In this document: positions 46,299-62,968 of the stretch, in pieces
Layout: each line of letters starts with the position of its first letter
How positions within the stretch are numbered: the first letter of the stretch is position 1
The notes under the pieces: model-generated
Databases searched by the model: none
What the model was told of the DNA's origin: nothing
What the model saw: only the letters and a program-made list of their open reading frames with translations
Position numbers and translations under genes: made by a program
NCBI GenBank assembly: GCA_030549775.1
Contig: CM060171.1
Span: forward strand, 144,666,859-144,730,858
Reading direction: 5' to 3'
DNA length: 64,000 nucleotides
From: Tamarix chinensis
Lineage: Eukaryota > Streptophyta > Magnoliopsida > Caryophyllales > Tamaricaceae

Positions 46299-48366
46299 AT
46301 GGAAGAGGCAATAACATTAATCGCGAAAGGATGTCAGTTTGCCAAAAGCCTTGAAACAAACCTACCAATCTACCTATCCAACGATCATCATCCAAACGTC
46401 GTACTAGATAGAATTGAGGAGATCATAGGAGTATTTGGGGGCGCACGTGATCAGATCCTGCACCTATTGCTCGTACGGGAGCAACAACATGATCATGAGT
46501 TGACGAGTCATCATCAACATCACCGCCCGGCGTTGGCAATCTCTAACAGCGGCGGCCTAGGTATTTCCGGGACGTCGTCGGTGCCGCTGACCCATGGGCC
46601 CCAGGGCGTATGCCTAGTTACCGGCGGCGCCGGTACTAAAGGCTGGAGCGGACAGGAAATGATGCAGCATCTTTGTGGCACAGATCGTGAGGATTCTTCG
46701 GGGACAATGGATAGTGGTAGTAGCGGACCTAGTGGTAACCTGAATGCTACAAGAGGGAGTAGTACCCTCGCATCCCGGCAGAGAACCTCGACGAAAAGGT
46801 AATTAACATATATATGTCATATACTAACTATATATATGAAATAAGCTAGCTAGCATAGAACGAAGCTCCCCCCAAACAACCCCAAAAAAACACCCAAAAT
46901 TATGATCGTACGTAGTTTCTCTTACAACAACTCTGTCATATCCGAAGAGCTTAGAAAACTAAACTTTAAGTCATTGCTTTAAACTCGGGTATTCATATTT
47001 TAGACTTCGATTATCTCCCCCAACATATATCATATTAAAGAACTTATTTAATGATGACTACTTATAGCATATGATTTATGATAAGGGTCGTTTTAGCTTT
47101 TTATAAAATAGTAACAACTGCTATTGTCTGTGTGTTTTCTCTTTCTGTGAGCAAAATGACTATTATCTAATACTCGATCGAGCTACAGCTGATTCTCGAA
47201 TTTTCGCTTATATATTGAATGGGAAAAATGATAGGGGAGACAAACACGCGGTGATAATGGCTGCGCCGCTATTTGGCAACACGGATGTCCCGCCGGAGGA
47301 TGGTTTCACCTGGAGAAAATATGGCCAGAAGGAGATTCTTGGCGCTAGATTTCCCAGGTATGTTATACATAAGCAGTGCTAGTATTTATTGACTTGCAGT
47401 GCCTGCTACTTATCTCCTTGTCAACAAATAAACTATTTTATTACTGAATTTATATATATATATATATATATAAGAAATTACTCTGAAAAAGTAAAGACTT
47501 ATTTTTTTATTATAGTTTTATTTTTTTTCTCTTATCTGTGTATTAAATATCTGATTATATTTCAATAAATCTTAAAATTATATTTATTAATTTTTACATA
47601 TAACGCATAAATTATTAAAATAGTTTTCTTTTCGATGCCGACCAAGGGAATGGAATAATTAATGCTGACTCACATTAATTTCAACCATTATGTTTTACCG
47701 TACGTACGTTTCGTATGCAGGAGCTACTACAGGTGCACTCATCAGAAACTATACAATTGCGGAGCTAAAAAGCAAGTCCAGCGCCTTGACAGGGACCCTC
47801 AATACTATGAGGTACTATATCGCGGCGACCACACATGCCACATGTCTTCCACAGCACCCTCTATTCTGCCTCCACATCCACAAGAGGCGGTGGCTCAAGC
47901 AGGTTTGATAATAGACGGCGGCAGTAGTACCCAACCTTCGATGACCGCCCCTACCACAGCCTCAACATCTTGGCTATGTATGGATCTTGTTGGACAGCCA
48001 AATTCTTCTTCTTCTTCTTCTTGTTCTTATTCTTCTTCTGCTTCTGTCGGAGAGATCGGCACAAAGAGCAACCTATTTGACCCTCATTACATGCACATGT
48101 ATAGGAACCAGTTCAATATAATTGTAAGCAGCGGAAGCAACACCCGCAGCACGTGTAGTGGTGGTACGGGTGGCGCCGCATCTTCAACCGTTGCGGTACA
48201 TGAGAGAGACCAAGTCCAAGGCGATTATCAATTTGTGACGGATATGGCTGATGTCATGTTTAACTCCGGCGGCGACAATAACATGGAATTGATTTTTACA
48301 CCTTCTTCCTCACAAAATCATACCCACCAGACGGGGGAGTTTCGCCACAACGAGAAAGATACATGA
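46299..48366 (+). CDS. WRKY55: WRKY transcription factor, group III, WRKY55-like (3 exons)
   Basis: Exons 46299-46798, 47235-47357 and 47721-48366 join in frame (1269 nt, 422 codons plus stop). All three junctions have GT/AG ends. The second intron splits an Arg codon (AG|G) just after WRKY...FP, the conserved R-type WRKY intron. WRKYGQK spans residues 193-199. It is followed by a C-X7-C-X23-H-X-C zinc finger (C213, C221, H245, C247), which defines group III. The N-terminus (MEEAITLIAKGCQFAKSLE...LDRIEEIIGVFGGARDQIL) is the helical group III N-domain. EILGARFPRSYYRCTHQKLY NC closely resembles WRKY55. The rest is Ser/Thr/Gly-rich. The protein should bind W-boxes (TTGAC) in the nucleus; group III members act in defence and senescence. 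The first acceptor (gatag|G, 47234) has a weak pyrimidine tract and needs RNA support. Confidence 0.92.
47448..47473. repeat. (TA)n in WRKY intron 2
   Basis: A short TA dinucleotide run within the 363-bp intron, in otherwise AT-rich intron sequence. Confidence 0.8.
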
Positions 48367-48567
48367 ACACAAATATGTCTAATTATTTGAAGGGGCCGGG
48401 CTTTATTTATTTATTTTTTGTTTTTATATTTCCCTAAGCTAACTATTCCATTAACTTGATTTGAAATTTTACCCAAACCTAGAGAATTAGATCTTGTTTT
48501 TATTTATTTATTTACTGTTTGTTTGTGACGCTTATTATTTTCTTACTTCCATGTCATCAATCAAGTT

Positions 48568-48573
48568 AATAAA
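48568..48573 (+). terminator. poly(A) signal candidate of the WRKY gene
   Basis: AATAAA about 200 bp after the stop codon, followed by T-rich sequence (48585-48600). Consistent with plant 3' end formation, though plant signals are loose. Confidence 0.45.
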
Positions 48574-48619
48574 AGCCCACACATTTTATTTTATTTTTTA
48601 AATATATATATACACATAC

Positions 48620-50301
48620 ACAAAAAAATGCTACCATATATTATAATTATTAGTTAAGATTGACCCAAGGAATATGGAAGGTGTTGAGGAGGCGTAGAGT
48701 TGGAAGGTTTTAGTCAAAATAATAGAAGTATTAAACCTAGAATTCAAGGCGATATACATTCATAAATTGTGCATCTATAATGTGTAAATATGATATTTAC
48801 AACGCTTATCACTTAAATGTACTTCTTCTAATATTTACATGATAAATTAAGAATAATTCTCACTCTTATTCATTATCAGATGCTACTATTTAGGTCAAAA
48901 TATCACAAATATCTACCTCATACTATCTTACATCGATGTAAGGATACTTTAGGGATATTTTATTTGTTGACAAAATCTATTAGTAGATTTTTATCCATAT
49001 GGACATGTTGATTCATTGTGGAAATTTTTTCATCCTTTTTAAGGATTATAACTTCTCTATCAAAAGTTTAGCTATTTAGAGTCATATCATAATCCTCTAG
49101 CCTATTTGTACTCTACTTACTGTTAACTTATTTGGAGCCACCACAATAACTTTTATGTGAGTTGGAACTTTAGTCAAAACACATATGGCTTTCATAATTT
49201 CTTGACCATAATATATAAACACAAGTTGCAGCTAAGCTACATCAAGCAAGTATAAGCATCATCAAGTGTACTTTGATTTTCCTTCGGGTCCATATCTCAT
49301 GGAAGACATCTTCTAAGTGTTTGATTGCTTTATGATATCAATCTCCTTTTTTCTCCCCCTAAGATCGATAAGAAAACTAGCATTCCCAACCTTTTGTGTA
49401 GCATAATTTTATATACATGGAGGAGTGGAGGCATATATAAGACACAACCATTTTTTTAGATAAGCATATTATGTTCATTCTAATTGACCTGCCTTAAGGG
49501 ATAATTTTATATACAATTGGCACGTGCCAAAATATTTACATGTATATTGACATATCATTTATAGGCCTCACTAACAAGGTTCTACGAACCAAATACATAA
49601 CCAATGACTCTAACAAGTCAATTTGCATCCAACTTGAAGCAGTTATATTGAATTATCCCAATTTGATAGTTATTCACTTTTGTGTTAATGCAAAAATATA
49701 CGTTGTAATATATAACATGTGATCTTACATTGATGTATCATTATATACTATGGTATTTTTAATAGTCCACATATGTCCATGTGAATTATTTTAAGGACAC
49801 GTGAGATTTTTTTTCTTCCATTATAACATCTTAATTGTAAATGTTCTAAGAATAATATGTTGTTCATATGAGATCATCACTTAAAAGAATCTTCATGATT
49901 CTGAGTAGGTGTCAATGTAATATTTAACAATATTTTATATCATAGCTACAATAACGTGATCTCATTTCTCATGCCACAAAGATAATGATCGATAGTCTAC
50001 TAACTTCTAGTTAATGATACTCTTTGTTTTTTTATATATACTAAATGCACATATTGTGCATTTATCCTAGGATTACTTCTAACCAATCTTGATATTAGAA
50101 ATACTATCAAATACTCATAAACCATAGCAAGTAATATAATGAAATAAGGGTATTTTGGGTATTATGGGTTTAACATTGGAATCATAGTACGTTAATGTGT
50201 TATATTATCTAAAATATGCTAAGTAGTTTATAGGAAGTGTTTAGAGTAGTCATGAACGACCAAAGTTTAATAAAGTATGAAAATGACTTGATTTGGGAAG
50301 A
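48620..50301. other. AT-rich intergenic, no gene identified
   Basis: No conserved frame. A tctccccctaagatcgataa phrase near 49350 recalls copia 3' regions on the minus strand, but nothing else supports an element. Confidence 0.4.
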
Positions 50302-51144
50302 GTAACTGAAATATCCCAAAATCCTAATTTAGAAATTATGGTCAAATAAGGATTTAATAGAAAAAAATTAATTAAATAAATTATTTTATTAAAATAAAAG
50401 GAATTTAATTGAGGTAAATAAAGAAGAAAATAATAAATAACTTAATTAGGAAAAATTAGGGTGTTTTGCCAATTAAAATGGAAGTTAAGGAAAATTTATT
50501 CAAAATAACCCAAATTAATCTTATAAGAGATTTAATTATTTTCTAAATATTAATATTTTAAATAATAATCCAAAATACCAAATACCCAAAATACCCCACC
50601 CACCTATTTTCTCTTTCTTCGCTTTTTCCTTTTTCTTCTTTCTTTTCCCTTTTCTTTCTTTCTCTCCTTTCTCTTTTCTTTTTTTTCTCTCCTTCCCCGA
50701 AATGGGCCAGCCCGCTGGCCCAATTCCCTTCTCCCCCTTCCCCGTCGCGCGCGGCCCAAGCCTGCATCATTTTTTTCCTACACCCGTCACCCAACCGAAC
50801 CGCCCCTTTTTCTTTCTTTTTCTTTTCTTCTGGACCACTCGGTCTAGTTTATCACCTTCCTCCCCCTCGATCCTAACCTACAACCCCCGACCCTACAACC
50901 CTTCTTCTGTCGGCTGCCACCGCACACCGTCCGACCTCCCTTCCCTCTCTCCCCCATCATTTTCCTTTCCTTTTTTGACCCCAACCAACCCCATAGCTCC
51001 CATTCACATGTGCCCCTTCCTTTCCCTTCTTTTCCTGACCTAACCTACCTTGCCATGGCATGACTACACCGCCGGTCAGTGGTCTTGGCTTACCTATCCC
51101 AATTGTCCTCTTCCTCCTTTGTTGTTTTCCCCTTCCATTTGGCC

Positions 51145-51152
51145 TATAAATA
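51145..51152 (+). promoter_or_regulatory. TATA box of LTR A
   Basis: TATAAATA within ggcctataaatacctc, 838 bp from the LTR start. LTR F has the same ggcctataaatac at offset 861. Confidence 0.65.
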
Positions 51153-51950
51153 CCTCATTGGTAGCCTGGGTCGAGTTTATGTTTTCGCAGCCCAAAAACC
51201 CCGACCTTGCACCACCGTCAGATCAGATCCCTATTCCTTCACCGCTGACCTTCGTCACCGCCCACCAAATCCTTCCCTACATCACCCTATATAGAACTGA
51301 GCCTCCCTCCTTCCTCGATTTGACATGCACGAGCCAGCCTATTTGTACAAAGTCACCCTCCCGATCAGCTCTCATCAACCCCTCACCGCCCCTCGCACCA
51401 CCATCCGCCACTGATTCTGCCGCAACCAATGCCTCCTCCACCTTCTAAAACAACCAAGGGAACTTCCTCTACCTTCCTATAACTCTATCTCTCCCTGCCT
51501 CCCTCTCCTTCTCCCTCCTCCACCTTCCACCATCTTCGGCCACCACACCCGCCGCCATGCGCCGCTACCTTTGGTTGCACCACTACCCTCATTCCACCCC
51601 TCTACACCTGAGGCACCCTCCACCACCTCAAACACTCCCTCATTCCCTCTCCTCTAGCCTATAGCCCCATCTCTCCGCCTCTCTTCCTCTTCCATCGCCG
51701 CTCTATGCTGACCCCAGCCCGGGCAGTCTGGCTTTTTGGGAATCCCATTCTCACTAAGCTCACGGCCTGGCTAGCCTGCCAGCGGTAGTGGGAATTCTCC
51801 CATTCCCTAGTCAAAGACTTAGTTGGATGCGGGATACGCCGCCACACGTCGCCGCTGGTTTCGCCACCAACCCTAGGTGGTATTCTAATTTCCCCAACCC
51901 CTAAATCTTTTTATATAAGTGTTAGTAATTTTTAGTAATATTAATAGTAT

Positions 51951-51980
51951 TACTCTTATTATTATTATTATTATTATTAT

Positions 51981-52034
<54 letters not shown>

Positions 52035-52035
52035 C

Positions 52036-52131
<96 letters not shown>

Positions 52132-52306
52132 GTTAGTATTATTATTATTATTGTTATTATGTTACCACTCTTATTGTTTAACCTAACTTCAGAAATATTG
52201 TTAACTAATGTTATTATTATTAAAGGGCTATAACTTTAGTATTATTATAATTATCTTTATTATTATTATTATTACTATCATTACTACTATTATTATTATT
52301 ACTACT

Positions 52307-52402
<96 letters not shown>

Positions 52403-52435
52403 GTTATTGATATTATTATTAGTATTATTACCATG

Positions 52436-52480
<45 letters not shown>

Positions 52481-52485
52481 TTGTC
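51951..52485. repeat. compound ATT/AGT/ATC microsatellite block in LTR A
   Basis: (ATT)n-(AGT)n-(ATT)n at 51951-52165, (ATC) of about 24 units at 52303-52376, and (ATT)n at 52437-52481. Long hydrophobic frames here are repeat artefacts. Confidence 0.95.
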
Positions 52486-54169
52486 GTTTTGTTAATATTT
52501 CATAATCGCTAACCTATTATCACTACTAGCATTATCAATATAAGTATCATTATGGTCACTACTTTTATATTATTAATATCACTATTATTTTTATTACTAG
52601 GGTTTGGGTAAATATTAGTATTATCACTAAAACTAATAGTATTATTATTATTAGTAATATTAAAACTATTACCTTTAATACTATGAATATCACTATGAGT
52701 ACTTTAACATAAACCATGATGGCTACTAAGACTTATTTTGGTTAGCAGTAGCATGATTAATTATTTTAAGGATAATAACCCTACTTTTAATAATAAAACT
52801 ACTATTATTAGCCCTAATAGTGGATTATAATAAGGGTAAGGTAGGAACAATAGTAATTTTAGTAAGAGGGAGATTAACCCATAGTATTTTCCTCTAATAG
52901 GTGAATCAAGTCAAAACCCTAAGGAGGTGTAGGAACGTACTCCAAGCCCGGCATCGTTTTAGGTAAGGATGTATTTAAGGCCTATATGTGTATTGTGTGA
53001 CTTGTTTTCCATGGATGTTATATACCATGCTATGTTGTGTATCGTATGGCTATCATTAACTTGTCTTATGTGTAGCGCAACTTGGAGTTGAGGTATGTTC
53101 ATGTGTTTCCTTATGGCATGAGTATAATATGTATATGTGGTGATTATGACGTGATATGATGTGACCCTCTAGGATATAGATGCTAGGATAGTTGATAACA
53201 TGATATAGGGATACAAGGATGAAAAGGAAGAAAATGGGAAGTGAGTTCACTAAAGGGGACATAAGGTTGACCAAACTACCTCATGATCCATGAGAGGAAA
53301 ATAAAGAGGAAGAGGTGATCAAAATGAATGAGAGATGGAAACCATGCATGGGAATTCAATGGTTTGCATGGGAACTTCAAAGGGTTGCATAGGGTGGAAG
53401 GAGTTTGCATGGGGATGATCCTTATATGAGAAAATTTGTTTTAGGGTATAAGTAAGGTAAGGGAAGAGTTGTGGAGTGATTGGAGACTTGGGATGAAAAA
53501 TAGTACGTAGGTTGGTATAAGGGTGTATAGGGGATCTAATTAGGATTTTGGGTGGAAAACCCTAATCTCGGGAAAAATGTGGAAGTAAAAATAATTAAGG
53601 AAGAGTAGAGTATAGGATAAGAGTGGAAATATATCATATGATGGATGTGTACGGATGCCATGGGAAGGAAGAAATATTAGGTGAAAAATAGTGAGGTTCC
53701 TTATGGGGGAAGAAATGTGCTAGGGTTTGGATTAGTCAACTTGGGTTTTCTGGTCATATGTGAAATTGATGAGTAAAGTGATATGGTTTGGGTCGAATCT
53801 AAATGAGATGAGGTGTTGGGCGATAAATGAAATAAAGGTAGAGTAAGTAGAAGGAAGTTGGGCCACCTAGGCCCAATTAGGGTTTTCAAGGGACAACCTT
53901 AGAGGGTGATAGTAAGTAGAGTTGGATGTCATGAGGTGATGGGCCTTAACCCACACCCTTATAAGTTGGGTTTATCGTTATGGGTAAGTGGAAGGGAGAA
54001 GGGATATCGGAGTGTGATAGGAGGTGCAGAAGTCCCAAGATATGGGGTGAGCCCCTCTTGGAAGAATAGAAGTAGAGGGTTGGTGACATACATGTCAAGG
54101 GTGAAAGTTTTATCGAATAAGACACAAATAAGATACTAGCCATTTAAAGAGGAATATTATTAAGCCGAG

Positions 54170-54515
54170 CCTAGACTGATCCACTAGCATAATAGTGGCC
54201 AAATGCAAGGGTGCCCTGGAGACCGATCCACAGGAGTATAATAGTGGTTAGGTGCGTTCTACCCTATAAGTGACCGATCCACCGGTTATAATAGTGGGAG
54301 ATTCCGAGCTCAATAAACCAAACACTAAGTTGAAATAAACCTTGGGAAATATACTATGTAATTATAGTATAACACCATGTGAGTCGGGGCCAAACTGATC
54401 CACCGACATAATAGTGGTCAGGAGCACCTTGCCCTAGAGACTGATCTACCGGCAAAAATAGTGGTCAGAAGCGTTCTACCCTGTATGTTTCTGATCCACC
54501 AGTTATAATAATGGG
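54170..54515. repeat. CCGGTGG motif array (complement) in LTR A
   Basis: Copies of gatccaccggttataatagtgg and variants (ctgatccaccgacataatagtgg shortened) occur near 54178, 54225, 54278, 54398, 54446 and 54492, matching the arrays in B, C and D on the opposite strand. Confidence 0.8.
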
Positions 54516-55235
54516 GTTCTCGTACTCACATGGATTGATAAAGATTATGATGTAAAACAATTATACTTACTAGAGATCTCAAGAATAAGTCTATTTAGGC
54601 CATAATCGGTCTTCATTATCTATATTATTGTGTGATGCCTATATAATCATGTTATGATGTATGCTTTGCATATTTAGCCTTAGCACATGGTTACCTTGCT
54701 CAGTACATAGCATACTGACTACCTGTTTCATGGGTGTTGCTCATTCCCACAAGTAGAAGACCTATCTGAGTTTATGCAAATAGGAGATGATGTATTCGAT
54801 GCCTACAACACTTATGAGGCATTAGGCGAGGCTGAGAGTTGAGTCTAGACTTGGCCTGGGGATCGAAAGCAACCTGGTTGGAGCTTATCTTTCCTTTGAT
54901 TTTACCACATATCTCTTTTATGTCATATTGTACAGTACTTATGTTTTTGGAAAACTTTAGTTACTCCTTGGGTTGTAATTCTTAAACCACACTCTAATTT
55001 CTGTATGATTATGAGTGATTCCTCTCATGGATTTTCACTATTTTTATTAATGAATTGTGTTTCGTGTTAATCTTGTTCAGCCTTAGCACTTAGTACTGGA
55101 ATGGTAGGAGTGAACCGATCTAGTATTAAGTGTGGCAGTAATATCCCTAGAATTTATAGTTTTGTTATTTCACTTCTGTTAAATCTTTTTAAAATAAAAA
55201 TTTTTAGTAGTAAATTTTAGGGGTTTTACAGTAAC

Positions 55236-55495
55236 CCTAACACGGGAAAGTTATTATCATATGTGCAAAATGGTAGAGTTAGACCACAAAATTTGAATAT
55301 TTTGTTATTATTGGTGTTTTGGGAATGTATATTATATATTATAATCATATGAGATCTATAGAAAAAGTTATGATGTACTTGTGAAATTAGAGTTTATAAT
55401 CCCCGAGAATAGTGACTTTTAAGATAGGGTTATTATCACACATACAATACTTTAGAGTGAGGCCTTGAAATTTGAGTAAATTGATGATGATGATC

Positions 55496-55560
<65 letters not shown>

Positions 55561-55886
55561 TGAGGAAGAGGTACTAAGTTTGGTGGATAAAAGAGTAATA
55601 GAATAGGAGTTATGACTAAAATGTAAAATTAGGGTTTCAAAAGGAAATAAGGGTCTTAACCCTATAGAATGACCTTAGGATCTTTGTGATGTGTTTTGCA
55701 TGCTTTAAATGTGTTCTGTACTTTTTAAATTAATCTCCAATAAGATATTAATCATTTAAAGTGAAAGATCACCTGAGTCGGGGTGATGTATTTTATGGGT
55801 TCGTTCTATAGGACGATAATAATGGTTTAGGAGTATTTTATCCTAAGAGGTACATTAGTCCATTCCATCGGATTAAGAATAGTGGG
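55236..55886 (+). mobile_element. LTR-derived sequence between LTR A and the next LTR, with (AAT)21
   Basis: The right part (55750-55886) carries an LTR motif, ccatcggattaagaatagtg, complementary to 39082-39102 in LTR D. This shows plus-oriented LTR sequence used as target by both neighbours. A clean AAT tract runs 55497-55560. No gene. Confidence 0.5.
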
Positions 55887-56410
55887 TGTAATACCCCAAA
55901 AATTTTAAAAACCTATAATTTAATAAATAACCTTTATTGGGGATAAATTAACTTTTAAATTTATTTAAGTTAATTATTTTGTGGATTTTTGAGTATATAA
56001 AAATAGATATGAATATTTAATAAATTAAAATAAATATCTTGTTGTTTTGTCATACTCATTTTATGTAAATAATTTTCCAAACTAATATTTTACTAAAATT
56101 AACCTTTTAAAACCAATATATTTAATTATAATAAATTAAATTATTAAATTAATTTATCTATCAAAAATATTAAATTCTATTATTCCAAAAATTTATTTTA
56201 TTTTATTCCTCCCCATTTTCCATTTTCCATTTTCCTATTTCCATTTTCTTTTTTCTTCTCCTTTTTCTACTTTTTCTTCTTTTCCTTCTTTTTCCTTTTC
56301 TTCCTTTTCTCACTCGGGTTGCCAAGCCTATGGCTATTCCTTCCTTTTGCGCTAGGTCGTAGCCTGGCCCACTTGCTTCTCTCTTTTTCCCTTCCTCACA
56401 CCGTCGCCTC
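55887..56410 (+). mobile_element. start of a plus-strand LTR (left half, interrupted)
   Basis: Begins tgtaataccccaaaaatttt and runs through a TTTTCC-rich tract to ...cacaccgtcgcctc. It is collinear, on the opposite strand, with the start of LTR E (60384 down to about 59866). It resumes at 60385 after the insertion of LTR E. Confidence 0.75.
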
Positions 56411-60384
<3,974 letters not shown>

Positions 60385-62968
60385 CTAACTCCCCTCCACC
60401 ATCCCCTACTTAACTCCCAAAACCCCCATCCGAACCAACCCCCTCCTTCTCCTATTCCCTTCTTCGACCTCTTTTTCTTCCTTACCTTGTGCATGTAGCT
60501 AATGTTGCATGAGTAGCGTGAGACCTACCTTCTATTTAGACCTTGTTTAGTTTAATTTTTGAGGTATAATAATGGTTAACATTAGTATGTCTTTAATTAA
60601 GTTTTGCTAAAGTTTTATTCTCTTGGTTTCTCTATTTCTAATATGATAACTATCGGTACTATTTTTAGGTATTATTTTGCTAATCAAAGCTTAAGCCTTT
60701 AATCGGGGTACCGGTAAGGTTTGATTTTTGCTGGAAATAAGATAACCGTTAAATTCTTCTAAAACGTATAGATATACATTTGCTAGCAAATTAGGATTTT
60801 TAATATGTTTATATACATGATATATGTTGTTAAGTATAATGTATTTAGTGGCATGTGTTGATTGATAAAAAAAGAAAGCATGTTAATTTATGTGTCATGT
60901 ATAGAAATAATACTTAAGGAAGGAGCTTTGTTGTTAATAATAATGCTAAGTGCAAATGTATGAGATGTCAAACTAATGTGGTCATGTGTTACATAAATAT
61001 TGTTATTATGGGCCCTAGGGATATTTTAGTAATATTTCTTGTGTGAGGGTGTGGTCTAAATAAGTGTAGGTGCTAATGTGTATTAAAGTTAAATAATAGT
61101 AGTTAGTGGAGTTGGGTGATGAGTATGGAGTATGAATATTAGTATTTTATATAGTGATAGTATTTTGGTAAAAGTGGTATAATAAGGGTAAAATGGTAAA
61201 TTATAATAGTAAAAGGGGTAAAATGGTAAATGGAACAGGAAGGAGGACATTTTAGTAACTTTACACGAAAAGGGGATAACTTGGAAATTTTGGGGTGTAA
61301 GAAAGTATTTTGGTGAATTAAATATAATGAAAAGGGTATTATGGTAATTTTATAAAGTAAAGGGGTAAAATGAAATTTTAATGAAGTAGAAGGGTAAAAT
61401 GGTAAATTGGTATAAAGAAATGGTATTTTGGTAATTTAATAAAATAGAAGGGTAAATGGTAATTTGGTATAAAGGAAGGACATTTTGGTATTTCAATGAA
61501 GTAAAAGAGTAAAATGATAATTTGTTATAAAGGAAAGGGTATTTTGGTAATTTGTAGAAAGATGGGCAAAATGGTGATTATAATAATGAAGAAGGGAAAT
61601 TTGATAATTTAACCAACAAAACGGGTGATTTGGTAATAATAATAATGAATAAGGGCAATTTGGTAATCTAACCAACTAAATAAAAAATCTGACAAGTATA
61701 ACAAGTATGAAGGGTGATTTGGTAACTTAATAAGCCTAAATGGCAATTTGGTAATTTAGATAAGTATAAAGGGTAATACAGTAGTTTAACCCACTAAAAT
61801 GATAAATTAGTAACTTAACAAGTATGAGGGATAAGGTTGTTGTTTTAATAAGTATGGAGGATAATTTGGTAATCTAACACAAAAGGGCAATTTGGTAATT
61901 ATGCAACATGGAGGATAATATGGTAATTTAGTAAATAAAAAGGGATGGCTTAGTAATTTTACAAGCAAGGTGTATTTTAGTAATTTTGTAAAGATGATAG
62001 GGGTAAATCAGTAATATTGATTAACAAGATATGGGTATTTGACAAGTCAGTGAGTATCACAAGAATATGGCATGACCTAGGGTTGGATGGATAACTAAGG
62101 GGGTGATATGGTGTTATATCATAATTATGCAAGGGGTGTCTGGCAAGTAAGTGTGCATGAAAATGTGTATTAGATATGTTTGAAGTACGTGTTAGGGTTT
62201 TGTGTATGTCGTGATCCTTGATATGGAATACTCAATCCTATGGTTAGTATATCTTTGTGTCGCTAGATTTGTGGCCTTTCACCTTCCCTCGAATTGAATA
62301 AATGGACCTTTGAATAAGACATGAATAAAATACTAATTATGTAAAGTGAAATAGTATTGATCCGAGCCTAGATCAGTCCACCGACTAATAATAGTGGTTA
62401 AGTATGTTCTGCCTTGTATGTTTCTGATCCACCGGACCACCGGTTATAATAGTGGGGGATCCCGACCTCAATAAAACAAATGTTGGATATTAATAAAGTA
62501 TAGGAAGACACTAATCACTTACAGTGGAAAACCATGTGATTCGGGGTCGGCCAGACCAGTCCACCAGCGAATAATAGTGGTATGGTGCAACGAGCCCTAG
62601 AGACCGATCCACCAGTGAATAATAGTAGTTAGGTGTGTGTTGTCCAGTATGATTTCAATCCACCAACTATAGTTGTGGGATTCCCACACTCACATGGATA
62701 TAATTCAAGAGATGATGATTGAATAATGATTAACTAATGGCATAAGGCCCAAAAGTATTGAACTCACATTATGATCCATTGATATGACATGAATTGGTTT
62801 CAATGATTGTGCCTACTTGGGTATGTGATGGACTTGCTAAGTATGTGGATGTTGTGTTATGCATTTCTTATTGTATGTGTATACTATTTATGCATGATGT
62901 GTTTCAAGTGGGCCTGTCTTTTAGTATGGTTTAAAGGATTACTATGTACCATAGTACTGAAGGGTTCC
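60385..62968 (+). mobile_element. continuation of the plus-strand LTR (right part, cut by LTR F)
   Basis: Resumes with ctaactcccctccaccatcc and carries the plus-strand landmarks, including gatccaccggaccaccggtt and related motifs (62360-62690). It ends at ...gtactgaagggttcc, where LTR F begins. No gene is visible. Confidence 0.65.
61160..61990. repeat. degenerate GGGTAAAATGGTAATTT minisatellite
   Basis: More than fifteen variants of aagggtaaaatggtaatttg / gggcaatttggtaat follow each other at irregular 25-50 bp spacing. Purine/T-rich, no coding frame. The complement occurs in LTR sequence near 37390 and 37690. Confidence 0.8.

Larger units (their letters stand above)
50307..55230 (+). mobile_element. 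solo LTR A (4924 bp)
   Basis: Begins tgaaatatcccaaaatccta and ends tttaggggttttaca. Flanks are gtaac on both sides (50302-50306 and 55231-55235), a perfect 5-bp duplication. There is no primer-binding site after it and no gag-pol, so it is a solo LTR. In order: a C/T-rich region with the TATA box, a GC-rich stretch (51200-51890), a microsatellite block (51950-52485), gcaacttggagttgaggtat (53068), ctaggatag, CCGGTTATAATAGTGG motifs (54170-54515), ctcagtacatagcatactga (about 54700), then ccttagcacttagtactgga near the end. This is the complement of the block order in LTR B. Confidence 0.94.

Noticed and set aside
47220..47360. Treating the WRKY frame as a single-exon truncated gene ending at 46802
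   Set aside because: The WRKYGQK segment and zinc finger lie in separate downstream exons that join in phase, so the stop after 46798 is intronic.
48620..50300. Possible minus-strand copia relic
   Set aside because: Only a ctccccct phrase hinted at it; no conserved pol motif was found on either strand.
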